From positions 520,001 through 584,000 of the forward strand of contig NZ_CP095376.1 of the NCBI RefSeq assembly GCF_023008405.1: a stretch of DNA of 64,000 nt. Reading direction: 5' to 3'. The first letter of the stretch is position 1. Every line of letters begins with the position of its first letter. Of the stretch, positions 22,199-30,658 are shown piece after piece. The translations under genes were made by a program, and so were the position numbers. The DNA comes from Amycolatopsis sp. FBCC-B4732. GTDB lineage: Bacteria > Actinomycetota > Actinomycetes > Mycobacteriales > Pseudonocardiaceae. The notes below the pieces were generated by a model. The model ran no database searches. It saw nothing but the letters and a program-made list of their open reading frames with translations, and was not told the DNA's origin.

Positions 22199-24604
22199 TC
22201 AGACCGGTACGACCGCGCGCAACCGGAAGCGGCCGTCCGGCTCGACCCCGGCGGTGAGTTCGCCGCCGAGATCGGCCACCCGGTGCGACAGGTTGCCGAT
22301 CCCGCTGCCCGGCGAGGTGTCCCGCGACGCGACGACGACGTCCGGGCGCCGCGGTGCGGGCACCACCGGCTCTTCCCCGGCCGCGTCCGGCGCTTGAGGA
22401 CGGTCGGGGCGGGTGCCGTTCCCGGTGCGCTCGACGCCGTCGTTGACGATGTCGAGGCAGATCCCGTTGTCCGTGCGGCGCATGGCGATCTCGCAGCTCT
22501 CGACCCGGCTGTGCCGCAGCACGTTCGTGACGCCTTCGCGCAGTACGACGGCGAGCACCGTCCGCACCGGCATCGGCAGGTCGTCCTCGAGCATCTCCAT
22601 CCGCACCCGGACGTCGGCGGCCGCCAGCACGGACTTCGCGGTGCGTGACTCGCTGTCGAGGGACAGCTCGCGGTAGCCGCTGGCGACCGACCGGACGTCG
22701 GAAAGGGCTTGCCGCGTCAGGCCGAGCACTTCGGTCAGCTCCTCGGCGGCGCGGTCGCGGTCCAGCGGCAGCACCCGCGCGGTCAGCTCGCTCTTCAGCG
22801 CGATCGCCGACAGGCTCATGCCGAGCAGGTCGTGCAGGTCGCGGGCGAACCGGAGCCGTTCCTCGGCCAGCGCCATCTCGGCCAGCCGGCGCCGGGTGCT
22901 GTCGAGCTCGGCGACCAGCCGCACCAGCCACAGCAGCCCGAACACGGCCAGCCCGGTCATCACGGTCGCGGCGGTGTAGTAGACCGTCGAGATGACGTCC
23001 GCGCCGGAGAACCGCTGGATCTCGGCGTAGACGGCGATGTTCACCGCGAAGAACGCCCAGCCCGCCACCGGCGGCAGGACCAGCAGCCCGCTGCCGATCA
23101 GCAGCCCGGGCACGCTGACCCAGTTCGCGCCCAGCGGCAGCAGCGGCAGGTAGGTCAGGCAGATCTGGACGAAGAGCATGCCGTAGCTCTGCCCCGACCG
23201 CAGTTGCGTCGACGGCCGGTTGAAGTACGAGAACTGCAGGGCCAGCAGCGCCAGCACGCAGCCGACCACCAGCGTCACCTGCCACGCCTGGGTGGTCAGC
23301 TGGAGCACGTGCACGGTCGCGCCGCACCCCATGATGGCCATGCACGCCGGCAGCAGCCAGCGGATCCGCTTCGACTCGCTCGTGCCCTGCCGCTCGGTCT
23401 CGCGATCGGCGGAGCCCATCGTCCGGTCGGCCACCGGGAGGTCGACGCGCAGCCGGAAGCGGCCGTCCGCGCCGGCCTTCACGGTCGCGGTGCCGCCGAG
23501 CGCGGCGACCTCGTCGGGCAGGGCGGTCAGCTTGCTGTCCGGGGCGAGCGCGGCGTCGTCCGCCGTCACCCCGTCGTTGACGATCTCGAGGGTGACCTTG
23601 CCGTCGTGGTGCCGGACGTCGATCTCGCAGTGCTCGACTTCGCTGTAGCGCAGGACGTTCGTGACGCCTTCGCGCAGCACCCGCGCGAGCAGCGTGCGGG
23701 CCTGCACGGGCAGGTCGCCCTGGTCCAGGTGGATCTGCACGGCGATGTCGGAGGCCGACAGCAGCGTCTCGGCCGTCCGGGACTCCTTCTCCAGCGACAG
23801 CTCCCGGTAACCGTGGGAGACGGCCCGGACGTCGGAGAGGGTGCGCTGCGCGGTGGCGGTGATCTCGGCGAGCTCGGCCTTGGCGCGCTCGGTGGACTTG
23901 CGCATCAGCCGGTGCACCAGCTCGCCCCGGAGCGCGATCGCGGACAGGCTCAGCCCGAGCAGGTCGTGCAGGTCGCGGGCGAAGGCCAGCCGCTGCTCGG
24001 CGACCGCGCGCTGGGCCAGTTCGGTGCGGGCCTGGTGCAGTTCGTTGACCAGCCGGACGAGCCGGGCAAGCAGGTAGAACAGGAAGCAGTAGAAGGCGGC
24101 CGCGAGCCCGTTGTAGATGGCGGACAGCGGCTCGGCGTCGAAGATCCAGTAGACGAAGACGACGCTGAGGCAGACCGTCACGAGCGTGGGCCACGCCCAC
24201 CGGGGCGGCAGCACGAGCAGCGCCGCGCCGCCGACGAAGTCCGGCATGTCCGCCCAGTAGACGCCGAAGGTCAGGATGGGGAGGTAGGCCAGGACGACGA
24301 CGACGGCGAGCAGGACCCGGCTGGTCGCCGAGTCGAGCTGGGCGCTCGGCCGGCTGAACCACAGCAGCTGGATCGCGAGCAGCCCGGCGACGGCGGCGAT
24401 CGCGTACACGGCGTGCAAGCCGTCGACCGACGTCGGCAGCAGGTTCACCACGCCGACCACACCAAACCCGGCGACCACGACGACGACGATCGCCGCCGCC
24501 AGGTAGGTGGCCAGCCGTGGCCGCCGGTCCGCCGCGGTCGTGCCGCGGGGCTCGGCGGTCGCTGAGCGCCCGGTGGGCGGCTCGAGTGCGGCGACCGGAG
24601 ACAT
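22199..24604 (-). CDS. Tandem fusion of two complete sensor histidine kinases
   Basis: An 801-residue protein made of two full kinases. Half one (1-405): membrane helices, ARDLHDLLGLSLS with His213, HATPase VLREGVTNVLRYS and EIVNDG. Half two (406-801): a second membrane block (SKRIRWLLPACMAIMG onwards), ARDLHDLLGMSLS with His591, VLREGVTNVLRHS, DIVNDG and GIGNLSHRV. The first HATPase lacks a clear GxGL/N-x-G2-type lid (it reads TALPDEVAALGG), whereas the second retains GSGIGNLSHR, so half one may be catalytically weak. ATG at 24604 is preferred; ATG at 24676 is possible but has a poor ribosome site. Confidence 0.9.
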   Translation of the reverse strand: MSPVAALEPPTGRSATAEPRGTTAADRRPRLATYLAAAIVVVVVAGFGVVGVVNLLPTSVDGLHAVYAIAAVAGLLAIQLLWFSRPSAQLDSATSRVLLAVVVVLAYLPILTFGVYWADMPDFVGGAALLVLPPRWAWPTLVTVCLSVVFVYWIFDAEPLSAIYNGLAAAFYCFLFYLLARLVRLVNELHQARTELAQRAVAEQRLAFARDLHDLLGLSLSAIALRGELVHRLMRKSTERAKAELAEITATAQRTLSDVRAVSHGYRELSLEKESRTAETLLSASDIAVQIHLDQGDLPVQARTLLARVLREGVTNVLRYSEVEHCEIDVRHHDGKVTLEIVNDGVTADDAALAPDSKLTALPDEVAALGGTATVKAGADGRFRLRVDLPVADRTMGSADRETERQGTSESKRIRWLLPACMAIMGCGATVHVLQLTTQAWQVTLVVGCVLALLALQFSYFNRPSTQLRSGQSYGMLFVQICLTYLPLLPLGANWVSVPGLLIGSGLLVLPPVAGWAFFAVNIAVYAEIQRFSGADVISTVYYTAATVMTGLAVFGLLWLVRLVAELDSTRRRLAEMALAEERLRFARDLHDLLGMSLSAIALKSELTARVLPLDRDRAAEELTEVLGLTRQALSDVRSVASGYRELSLDSESRTAKSVLAAADVRVRMEMLEDDLPMPVRTVLAVVLREGVTNVLRHSRVESCEIAMRRTDNGICLDIVNDGVERTGNGTRPDRPQAPDAAGEEPVVPAPRRPDVVVASRDTSPGSGIGNLSHRVADLGGELTAGVEPDGRFRLRAVVPV

Positions 24605-24785
24605 CAGTGCGGACCCCCCGGAGTCTGCGCGGCGGCCGGTCCGCTCGGGAGGCCGGAACCTGGACGCGGTGTGCATGGCGTGCGGTAGATCCTAACTCAC
24701 GGGAGCGCGCCGAAAACGGTGCGAAAGCGCGCGGAACGGGCCCGGTGGCCCCTTCGGACACCGGGAATCGGAGGTGGCGGCCTGG

Positions 24786-25301
24786 TCAGCGGCCGTCCGG
24801 TGCGGGCGGGAACCCGAACGCGTGGGCGAGCAGGCCGAGGAAGTCGAGGCGGGGCACGGCGACCGACCCGGTGTGCAGCACCGAACCCTGCGCCAGCCGG
24901 AAGAAGCTCAGCCCGGACTCGTCGTCGTCCCACGAGTCGCTGCCCGCCGCACCGGGGATGTGGCGGGTCGCCGGGAAGTCGTCGGTGAACCGGGTGCCCG
25001 CGGCCGAGAACGCGGCGACGTCCCAGCCGAGGTGCCGCCGGTACTGCTCGACCTTGGCGTAGGGCGCGCGGGAGACCAGCACCAGCCGCAGGCCCGGGTC
25101 GTCCAGCGCCGCCGCGACGTCGGCGGCGGGCAGCAGGTCGGCGGGTCCGCTGTGGTCGGCCATCGGGTGGTGCACGGCCAGGCGCTGGTGACCGCCGAAC
25201 AGCCCGGCCAGCGAAACGCGGCCCCGCGAACCTTCGAACAGGTACTCGGCCCCGGCGACTACGCGGGGGCGGTCCAGCTCCGGCACGGTCAGCTCCGTCA
25301 T
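24786..25301 (-). CDS. DUF899-like thioredoxin-fold protein (short form)
   Basis: A 171-residue protein. FEGSRGRVSLAGLFGGHQRLAVHHPMADHS resembles the start of the DUF899 thioredoxin-like domain (its GHQRL/HHPM corresponds to GHNQLIIYHYM in the longer relative at 60873-61535); FFRLAQGSVLHTGS near the C-terminus continues the fold. The catalytic cysteine pair of thioredoxins is absent. Function unknown. The ATG at 25301 follows GGGAGGA. Confidence 0.65.
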   Translation of the reverse strand: MTELTVPELDRPRVVAGAEYLFEGSRGRVSLAGLFGGHQRLAVHHPMADHSGPADLLPAADVAAALDDPGLRLVLVSRAPYAKVEQYRRHLGWDVAAFSAAGTRFTDDFPATRHIPGAAGSDSWDDDESGLSFFRLAQGSVLHTGSVAVPRLDFLGLLAHAFGFPPAPDGR

Positions 25302-25463
25302 GACTCGTCCTCCCTGGCTTGGTCCCACAGCGGATTGTGAGCCGGTGCCGGGGCACGAGCCCAGCGTTCGGCCCGTGAACCGCAACCTAGGAGACGCGGG
25401 CGGCGTGTCGCTGCCGGTGGGGCCCGACGTGCCGGTCCGGGCGGGCGACCCTAGGCTCGGCCC

Positions 25464-26084
25464 ATGGCACGCTATTTCGACCTGCACCCGGAGAACCCGC
25501 AGAAGCGGTCGCTGGGCCAGGTCGTCGAGATCCTCCGCGGCGACGGGCTGATCGCCTACCCGACCGACTCGTGCTTCGCGCTCGGCTGCCGGCCGGGCAA
25601 CCGGGACGGGCTCGACCGGATCCGCAGCATCCGCAAGCTGGACCACCGGCACCACTTCACGCTGGTCTGCCAGGACTTCGCCCAGCTGGGCCAGTTCGTC
25701 ATCGTCGACAACGCGGTGTTCCGCGCGATCAAGGCGGCGACGCCGGGCAGCTACACGTTCATCCTGCCCGCCACCAAGGAGGTGCCGCGGCGGCTGATGC
25801 ACGAGAAGAAGAAGACGGTCGGCGTGCGCATCCCCGACCACCGCGTTACCCAGGCGCTGCTGGCCGAGCTCGGCGAACCGCTGCTGTCGAGCACGCTGCT
25901 GCTGCCCGGCGAGGGCGAGCCGATGACGCAGGGCTGGGAGATCAAGGAAGAGCTGGACAACGTCCTGGAAGCGGTCCTGGACTCGGGCGACTGCGGCGTG
26001 GAGCCGACGACGGTCGTGGACTTCTCCTCGGGGGAGGCGGAGATCCTGCGCGTCGGCGCGGGCGACCCGGCCCCCTTCGAGTGA
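25464..26084 (+). CDS. YciO/Sua5/YrdC-family L-threonylcarbamoyladenylate synthase-like protein
   Basis: A 206-residue YrdC-fold protein. LIAYPTDSCFALGCRPGN and KLDHRHHFTLVCQDFAQL match the nucleotide/threonine-binding region of the Sua5 family, which makes threonylcarbamoyl-AMP for t6A37 tRNA modification. The layout (no C-terminal Sua5 domain, HRHHFTLVC in place of KRP-type variants) is closer to the YciO branch, whose in vivo role is less certain. Monocistronic. Confidence 0.8.
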   Translation: MARYFDLHPENPQKRSLGQVVEILRGDGLIAYPTDSCFALGCRPGNRDGLDRIRSIRKLDHRHHFTLVCQDFAQLGQFVIVDNAVFRAIKAATPGSYTFILPATKEVPRRLMHEKKKTVGVRIPDHRVTQALLAELGEPLLSSTLLLPGEGEPMTQGWEIKEELDNVLEAVLDSGDCGVEPTTVVDFSSGEAEILRVGAGDPAPFE

Positions 26085-26121
26085 CGCCCGGTTGAGCACT
26101 CCGCGGCCGGCGGCGGTGGCG

Positions 26122-26787
26122 TCAGCTCTCCAGCAGCTCCAGCCATTCGGCCGTGTGCCGTCCGGTGAACGCCAGGTCCAGGTCCTCGGCGAAGCGGCGG
26201 CCGGTCACCAGCAGGCAGAAGTCCTCCGCCGGGCCGCTCACGCGGTCGGTCGCGTTCTCCGGGCCGAAGTCCCAGCGCGCTCCCGACGGGGCCACCAGCT
26301 CGAAGCGGAACGGCTTCGCCGGTGGCGTCTCCTGGTGGCGCCGGTAGGCGCGGTCCCTGGTCCGGACGCCGTAGTAGGCGACGTGGCCGATGGAGTCGTC
26401 GCGCTGGGGCTGGACGCCGAACAGGTCGGCGATGTCCTGGCCGCCGGCGAAGACCTCGGTCAGCACGGCCGCGGCGAGGACCGACGGGCGCAGCGGGCCG
26501 TCGCTCCACGGCAGCTCCGGCTCCGGTGGTGCCGAAGCCAGCAGGGCGTTGGCCTTCCGCTGCTCGATCAGCCAGACCAGGATCGCCTCGTCGAGCGAGT
26601 CGTAGGAGATCTGCGGCGTGACGCCGAACGCGCCGGGGTTCTCCACGCTGAGCCGGACCAGCCGGGCGGTCGACGTCAGCCGGGCGAAGTGCCCGGTGAT
26701 GTTCGGCCCGGGACCGTACCCGTGGCGTTCGGCCAGTTCGGCCAGCGCCTCCGTCTCGGTCTGCAGGTCCGTGAACACGTCGGCCAT
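26122..26787 (-). CDS. TIGR03084-like DinB-superfamily protein (short N-terminus)
   Basis: A 221-residue relative of the TIGR03084 metal-binding family. The central FAGGQDIADLFGVQ and C-terminal FRFELVAPSGARWDFGPENATDRVSG segments align with the full-length member at 41644-42438 (FGHGQDIADALGV, FRFELTAPSGALWTFGPEDATQRVSG in part). The N-terminal WxVxHQ-type metal helix of that member is not recognisable here, so activity may differ. ATG at 26787 has AGGAGG nine bases upstream. Confidence 0.7.
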   Translation of the reverse strand: MADVFTDLQTETEALAELAERHGYGPGPNITGHFARLTSTARLVRLSVENPGAFGVTPQISYDSLDEAILVWLIEQRKANALLASAPPEPELPWSDGPLRPSVLAAAVLTEVFAGGQDIADLFGVQPQRDDSIGHVAYYGVRTRDRAYRRHQETPPAKPFRFELVAPSGARWDFGPENATDRVSGPAEDFCLLVTGRRFAEDLDLAFTGRHTAEWLELLES

Positions 26788-26914
26788 CGGTGCCACCCTC
26801 CTGGGTCCGGGACTGCCCGGGTCCAGGCTGGCAGCCGGGCGCGCGGGGGCTCCACTCCGCGGTTGCGACGTCGGCCTCGGCTATGTTCGAGGCGCACGGA
26901 CGAAGGGAGCGGGC

Positions 26915-27298
26915 GTGAAGTACCTGCTGGCGATGTACCTGAACCCCGACGTGATGGCGGGCCTGTCCGAGGCCGAGATGGACACCATCATGACCGGGCA
27001 CCAGGATTTCATCCGCACGATCAGGGAATCCGGCGAGATGATCAGCACGCAGGCGCTCGGCGCGGTCGCCGACAGCTCCGTCGTGCGGGTGCGCTCGGGC
27101 CTGCCGGCGGTCACGGACGGGCCGTTCGTGGAGTCCAAGGAGTTCCTGGCCGGGTACTACCTCGTGGAGTGCGCGAGCAAAGACCGCGCGGTCGAGCTCG
27201 CGGCGATGATCCCGGACGCCGCGATCGAGGGCCTCGGCATCGAGGTGCGCGAAGTCGTCTTCTTCGCCGACGCCGAAACCGAAGTCCCCATGGCGTGA
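26915..27298 (+). CDS. YCII-related DGPF-domain protein
   Basis: A 127-residue dimeric alpha/beta-barrel protein with the diagnostic VTDGPFVESKEFLAGYY segment (residues 67-85). DGPF proteins are the characteristic partners of ECF42 sigma factors, as found here: its stop overlaps the sigma gene's GTG start. They probably act as sensors or in an unknown enzymatic role. The start is GTG at 26915 after AAGGGAG. Confidence 0.85.
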   Translation: MKYLLAMYLNPDVMAGLSEAEMDTIMTGHQDFIRTIRESGEMISTQALGAVADSSVVRVRSGLPAVTDGPFVESKEFLAGYYLVECASKDRAVELAAMIPDAAIEGLGIEVREVVFFADAETEVPMA

Positions 27299-28521
27299 CC
27301 GGCGTCGCCGAGGTCCTGCGGCCGCTGGTGCCGCAGGTGCTGGGCGTGCTCGTCCGCCGCTACGGCCAGTTCGACGCCTGCGAGGACGCCGTCCAGGAGG
27401 CCCTGCTCGCGGCGAGCGAGCAGTGGCCGGCCGAGGGGGTGCCGGACAACCCGCGCAGCTGGCTCGTCACGGTCGCGACCCGGCGGCTCACCGATCTCTG
27501 GCGCAGCGAAAGCGCCCGGCGGCGCCGGGAAGAGACGGTCGCCGTGCGCGAGCCCGCCGCGGTCGTCGCCGGCCCCGGCGAAGAGCGGCCCGCCGACTCC
27601 GACGACACGCTGACGCTGCTGTTCCTCTGCTGCCACCCCGCGGTTTCGGCGCCTTCGCAAGTGGCCCTGACGCTGCGTGCGGTCGGTGGCTTGACGACGG
27701 CGCAGATCGCGAGCGCGTTCCTGGTGCCCGACGCGACCATGACGCGCCGCATCACCCGCGCGAAGGAGAGCATCGCGGCGGCCGGCTCGACGTTCGGCGA
27801 ACCTTCGCCCGCCGACTTCCCGGAGCGGCTTCGCGTGGTGCTCCAGGTGCTGTACCTGATCTTCAACGAGGGCTACACGGCGACGTCGGGGGAGAACCTG
27901 CTGCGCGTCGAGCTGGCGGCGGAGGCGATCCGGCTGACGCGCGCGGTGCGCGAGCTGGTCCCGGGCGAGGGCGAAGTGGCCGGGCTGCTGGCGCTGATGC
28001 TGCTGACGGACGCGCGGCGAGCGGCGCGCACCGGCCCGGACGGCGAGCTGGTCCCGCTGCCGGAGCAGGACCGCACCCGCTGGGACGCGGCGATGATCGC
28101 CGAAGGCGTCGAGCTGGTGCGTGCCGTGCTCGGCCGCGGCCCGATCGGGCCGTACCAGGTGCAGGCGGCGATCGCGGCGCTGCACGACGAAGCGCCGAGC
28201 ACCGGAACGACGGACTGGCCGCAGATCGTCGAGCTGTACGGCGTGCTGGGCGAGCTCATGCCGGGCCCGGTGGTGGCGGTGAACCGGGCGGTCGCCGTCG
28301 CGCAGGTTTCGGGCCCGGAGGCGGGCTTGGCGCTGCTGGACGGGGTCGACGTCGCCCACCGGTCCGACGCGGTGCGCGCGCACCTGCTGGAAGAAGCGGG
28401 CCGCGCGGCGGAAGCGCGGGAGTGCTACCTCAGGGCGGCGAACCGGACCGGGAGCGGCCCGGAACGCCGTTATCTGCAAGCGAAAGCGGACCGGCTCGGC
28501 GGGGGCTCGCCGACGTCATGA
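27295..28521 (+). CDS. ECF42-type RNA polymerase sigma factor with C-terminal TPR-like extension
   Basis: A 408-residue sigma factor. Regions 2 and 4 occupy the first 170 residues (FDACEDAVQEALLAA; LTTAQIASAFLVPDATMTRRITRAK). The long C-terminal extension, with NEGYTAT and VAVNRAVAVAQVSGP, is typical of the ECF42 group and is needed for its function. No anti-sigma gene is present. The GTG start overlaps the DGPF gene stop by four bases. The stop codon lies inside the left arm of a perfect 25-bp palindrome, so terminator and coding end are merged. Confidence 0.88.
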   Translation: MTGVAEVLRPLVPQVLGVLVRRYGQFDACEDAVQEALLAASEQWPAEGVPDNPRSWLVTVATRRLTDLWRSESARRRREETVAVREPAAVVAGPGEERPADSDDTLTLLFLCCHPAVSAPSQVALTLRAVGGLTTAQIASAFLVPDATMTRRITRAKESIAAAGSTFGEPSPADFPERLRVVLQVLYLIFNEGYTATSGENLLRVELAAEAIRLTRAVRELVPGEGEVAGLLALMLLTDARRAARTGPDGELVPLPEQDRTRWDAAMIAEGVELVRAVLGRGPIGPYQVQAAIAALHDEAPSTGTTDWPQIVELYGVLGELMPGPVVAVNRAVAVAQVSGPEAGLALLDGVDVAHRSDAVRAHLLEEAGRAAEARECYLRAANRTGSGPERRYLQAKADRLGGGSPTS

Positions 28522-28569
28522 AAGAGTCGTTCATGTCGTCTGGTGACATGAACGACTCTTTCATGACGT
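28513..28569. repeat. Perfect long palindrome, ACGACTCTTTCAT family
   Basis: Twenty-five-base arms (28513-28537 and 28545-28569) pair perfectly around a 7-nt loop. The core GAACGACTCTTTCATG is the same word as at 10580 and 61835. The element contains the stop codon of the sigma gene and lies between convergent genes, so it should act as a bidirectional terminator. Confidence 0.88.
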
Positions 28570-28587
28570 TCCCGGGTGGGGCGGACC

Positions 28588-29286
28588 TCAGCGGACCACG
28601 ATGCCGGACGCCGGCTCCGGGGCCGCCGGGACGTGGAACAGCTGGGCGAACAGCTCGAGGTCCGACAGCTCGCCCTCGATCGCGATCTTGCCCGAGCGCA
28701 GCGCGGTGGGCGCGGTGAGCTGGCCGCTCATCAGGTCCAGCAGCGCCGCGCCGTGCACGGCCTTGATGACCAGGTCGGCACCGGCGAACCGGCCCTCGCC
28801 GACCTTGACCGCGCCGTCCTCGACGAGGGCGTGCACGATCATGCGGTCGTCGTAGCGGATCTCGAAGTTGATCTGGACGCCCTCCGCGCACTCGGCGCGG
28901 AACGTGGTGTACAGCGACAGGATCGCCGCGTCCAAGGTGAACACGTCGTCGGCGCCGGGGGCGTGCAGCGAGCGGGCGCCCCACAGGCCGAGGTCGAGCA
29001 GGATGTGGTCGAGCTCGCTGCCGTACTGGGTCAGCTCGTAGACCAGGCCCGCCTCCAGCTCGGCGCGGACGCGGCGGCGGATCACGCCGGTCGCCTCCAG
29101 CTCGTTCAGCCGGGCCGACAGGATGGACGGCGGGATCTTCGGCAGGCCGGCCTGCAGCTCGTCGTAGCGCTTCGCGCCGAGCACCAGATCGCGGATGATC
29201 AGCAGCGACCAGCGCTCGCCGATGAGTTCGAGCGCGCGGGCGACGCCGCAGAACTGGCCGTAGGCACGGGTGGGTGCAGTGGGCAT
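28588..29286 (-). CDS. HxlR-type regulator with SCP2-like domain, enediyne-side paralogue
   Basis: A 232-residue paralogue of the protein at 12673-13365. The HxlR domain (YGQFCGVARALELIGERWS, then PKIPPSILSARLNELEATGV) is followed by an SCP2-like domain from about residue 125. It is read in the same direction as the SARP gene upstream of it (67-bp gap) and is probably co-transcribed with it, which places it among the enediyne cluster's regulators. Confidence 0.82.
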   Translation of the reverse strand: MPTAPTRAYGQFCGVARALELIGERWSLLIIRDLVLGAKRYDELQAGLPKIPPSILSARLNELEATGVIRRRVRAELEAGLVYELTQYGSELDHILLDLGLWGARSLHAPGADDVFTLDAAILSLYTTFRAECAEGVQINFEIRYDDRMIVHALVEDGAVKVGEGRFAGADLVIKAVHGAALLDLMSGQLTAPTALRSGKIAIEGELSDLELFAQLFHVPAAPEPASGIVVR

Positions 29287-29353
29287 CGAACGTTCCTCAC
29301 TTCTTTCTCGGGCGATCCGACGGTTCGGCGGGTGCCGGGGAAGTCTGGGCGGA

Positions 29354-30160
29354 TCAGCGGTGGTCGCCTTCGGAGATCAGCTCCCGGTGCAGCGTCTGCA
29401 GGTCGTCGCACGGTTCGACGCCCAGCTCCCCGGCCAGCCGGGACCGGAGTCTGCGGTAGACGGACATCGCGTCGGACCGCCGTCCGCTGCGCCCGAGCGC
29501 GCGCATCAGCTGCCCGTGCAGGGCTTCGTCGAGCGGGCTGCCCGTGGTCAGCGAACGCAGTTCGCCGATCAGCTCGCGGTGCCGCCCGCCGATGATCTCG
29601 GCTTCGATCCTCAGGTGCAGCACGCTGCGTCGCTGCTCCAGCAGTTCGGTCCGGTACGCGGACAACACCGGTCCACAGTGGACGTTCGCGAACGGCGTGC
29701 CGGACCACAGGTCCAGCGCCGCGCGGTAGGCGTCCGCGGCGGCCGAGTGATCGCCGGCGTCCTGGTGCTCGTGACCGATCTGCTGCAGCCGGGTGAAGTC
29801 GTACGTGTCCACCTGGGCCGGGTCGATGTGGAACGTGTAACCGGATTGTTTGGTGGTCAACATCTTTTCGCCGTCCCCCGCGAGCTTGTTCTGGTCGATG
29901 CACCGGCGGAGGTGGTAGACGTAGGTGTGCAGGGTGGTCCGGACCGTCCGCGGCGGGTTGTCCGACCAAAGCTCCCGGATCAGGGTGTCGATGTGTACCA
30001 TCTTCCCCGGTCGCATCACGAGCACGGCCAGCAGCGCCAGCACCTTCGGCGTCGTCGGGGCGTAGTCGGTTCCCTCACGCAGCACTTCCAGCGGCCCCAG
30101 CACGGTGAAGCGGACGCCACCGGGGTCCGGCTCGTCGGTTCGCCGCTGTTCGGAGTACAT
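29354..30160 (-). CDS. SARP-family transcriptional activator
   Basis: A 268-residue protein with an OmpR-type winged-helix domain (residues 17-112, TPKVLALLAVLVMRPGKMV) and a bacterial transcriptional activation domain with TPR-like repeats (about 118-265). SARPs are pathway-specific activators that bind heptameric direct repeats near cluster promoters. It is divergent from the AraC regulator and faces away from the enediyne cassette. It is probably the main activator of the cluster. Confidence 0.9.
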   Translation of the reverse strand: MYSEQRRTDEPDPGGVRFTVLGPLEVLREGTDYAPTTPKVLALLAVLVMRPGKMVHIDTLIRELWSDNPPRTVRTTLHTYVYHLRRCIDQNKLAGDGEKMLTTKQSGYTFHIDPAQVDTYDFTRLQQIGHEHQDAGDHSAAADAYRAALDLWSGTPFANVHCGPVLSAYRTELLEQRRSVLHLRIEAEIIGGRHRELIGELRSLTTGSPLDEALHGQLMRALGRSGRRSDAMSVYRRLRSRLAGELGVEPCDDLQTLHRELISEGDHR

Positions 30161-30658
30161 GGCAGGCCTCCAGCATCATCAAAGCGTCCTCGTGCTCCCC
30201 AGGTCGTGCCGCGCGGCTCGGTGGACGGCCGAATTCCGGGCTTCTATCCGAATGTGACAGAGCCGGGCCGCCGCGGCCAGTGAGCCGCCCACCAGACTCC
30301 TCGTGCGTTAACCCCGCCCCCGCATGCGTTTCGCACGGTCCGGGTGTGCGTTGCGCATCCTCGGCCATCTGGCCGAACCAGGGGCCCGGCCCGTCCAGGG
30401 GGTCCCCGGAACGGACCAGACGGGACTCCCGCCGGACCGCGGACGATCAAGACGGCGGGTGTTGCGCACGCCCGGCCCGGGTGTTGCGCACGCCACACCC
30501 GGGTGGAATCCCCGCACCCGGGTGGGTGTCACGCGTCCGGGTTGGACGGACATCGGGATTCCTCAATCGCTCGTCGATCGATCTGCGAGATGTGGCGTCT
30601 TCCCTGGCTACAAGAGAACCAGGAGAACTGCCATCAGGGGAATTCGAGGTTTGGACTG
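30161..30658. promoter_or_regulatory. SARP/AraC divergent control region with repeated TGCG-TTT-CGCA words
   Basis: 498 bp with no credible gene. Sites: CATGCGTTTCGCAC (30323-30336), GTGTGCGTTGCGCATCC (30345-30360), and two exact copies of GGTGTTGCGCACGCC (30458-30472 and 30480-30494), spaced 22 bp, which is two DNA turns. The first matches the palindrome found at 13.5, 20.7 and 54.8 kb. The direct repeat could be a SARP- or AraC-binding site. Confidence 0.6.

Noticed and set aside
24604-24676. Upstream ATG extending the tandem kinase by 24 residues
   Set aside because: Poor ribosome-site spacing and a low-complexity leader; kept only as an alternative start.
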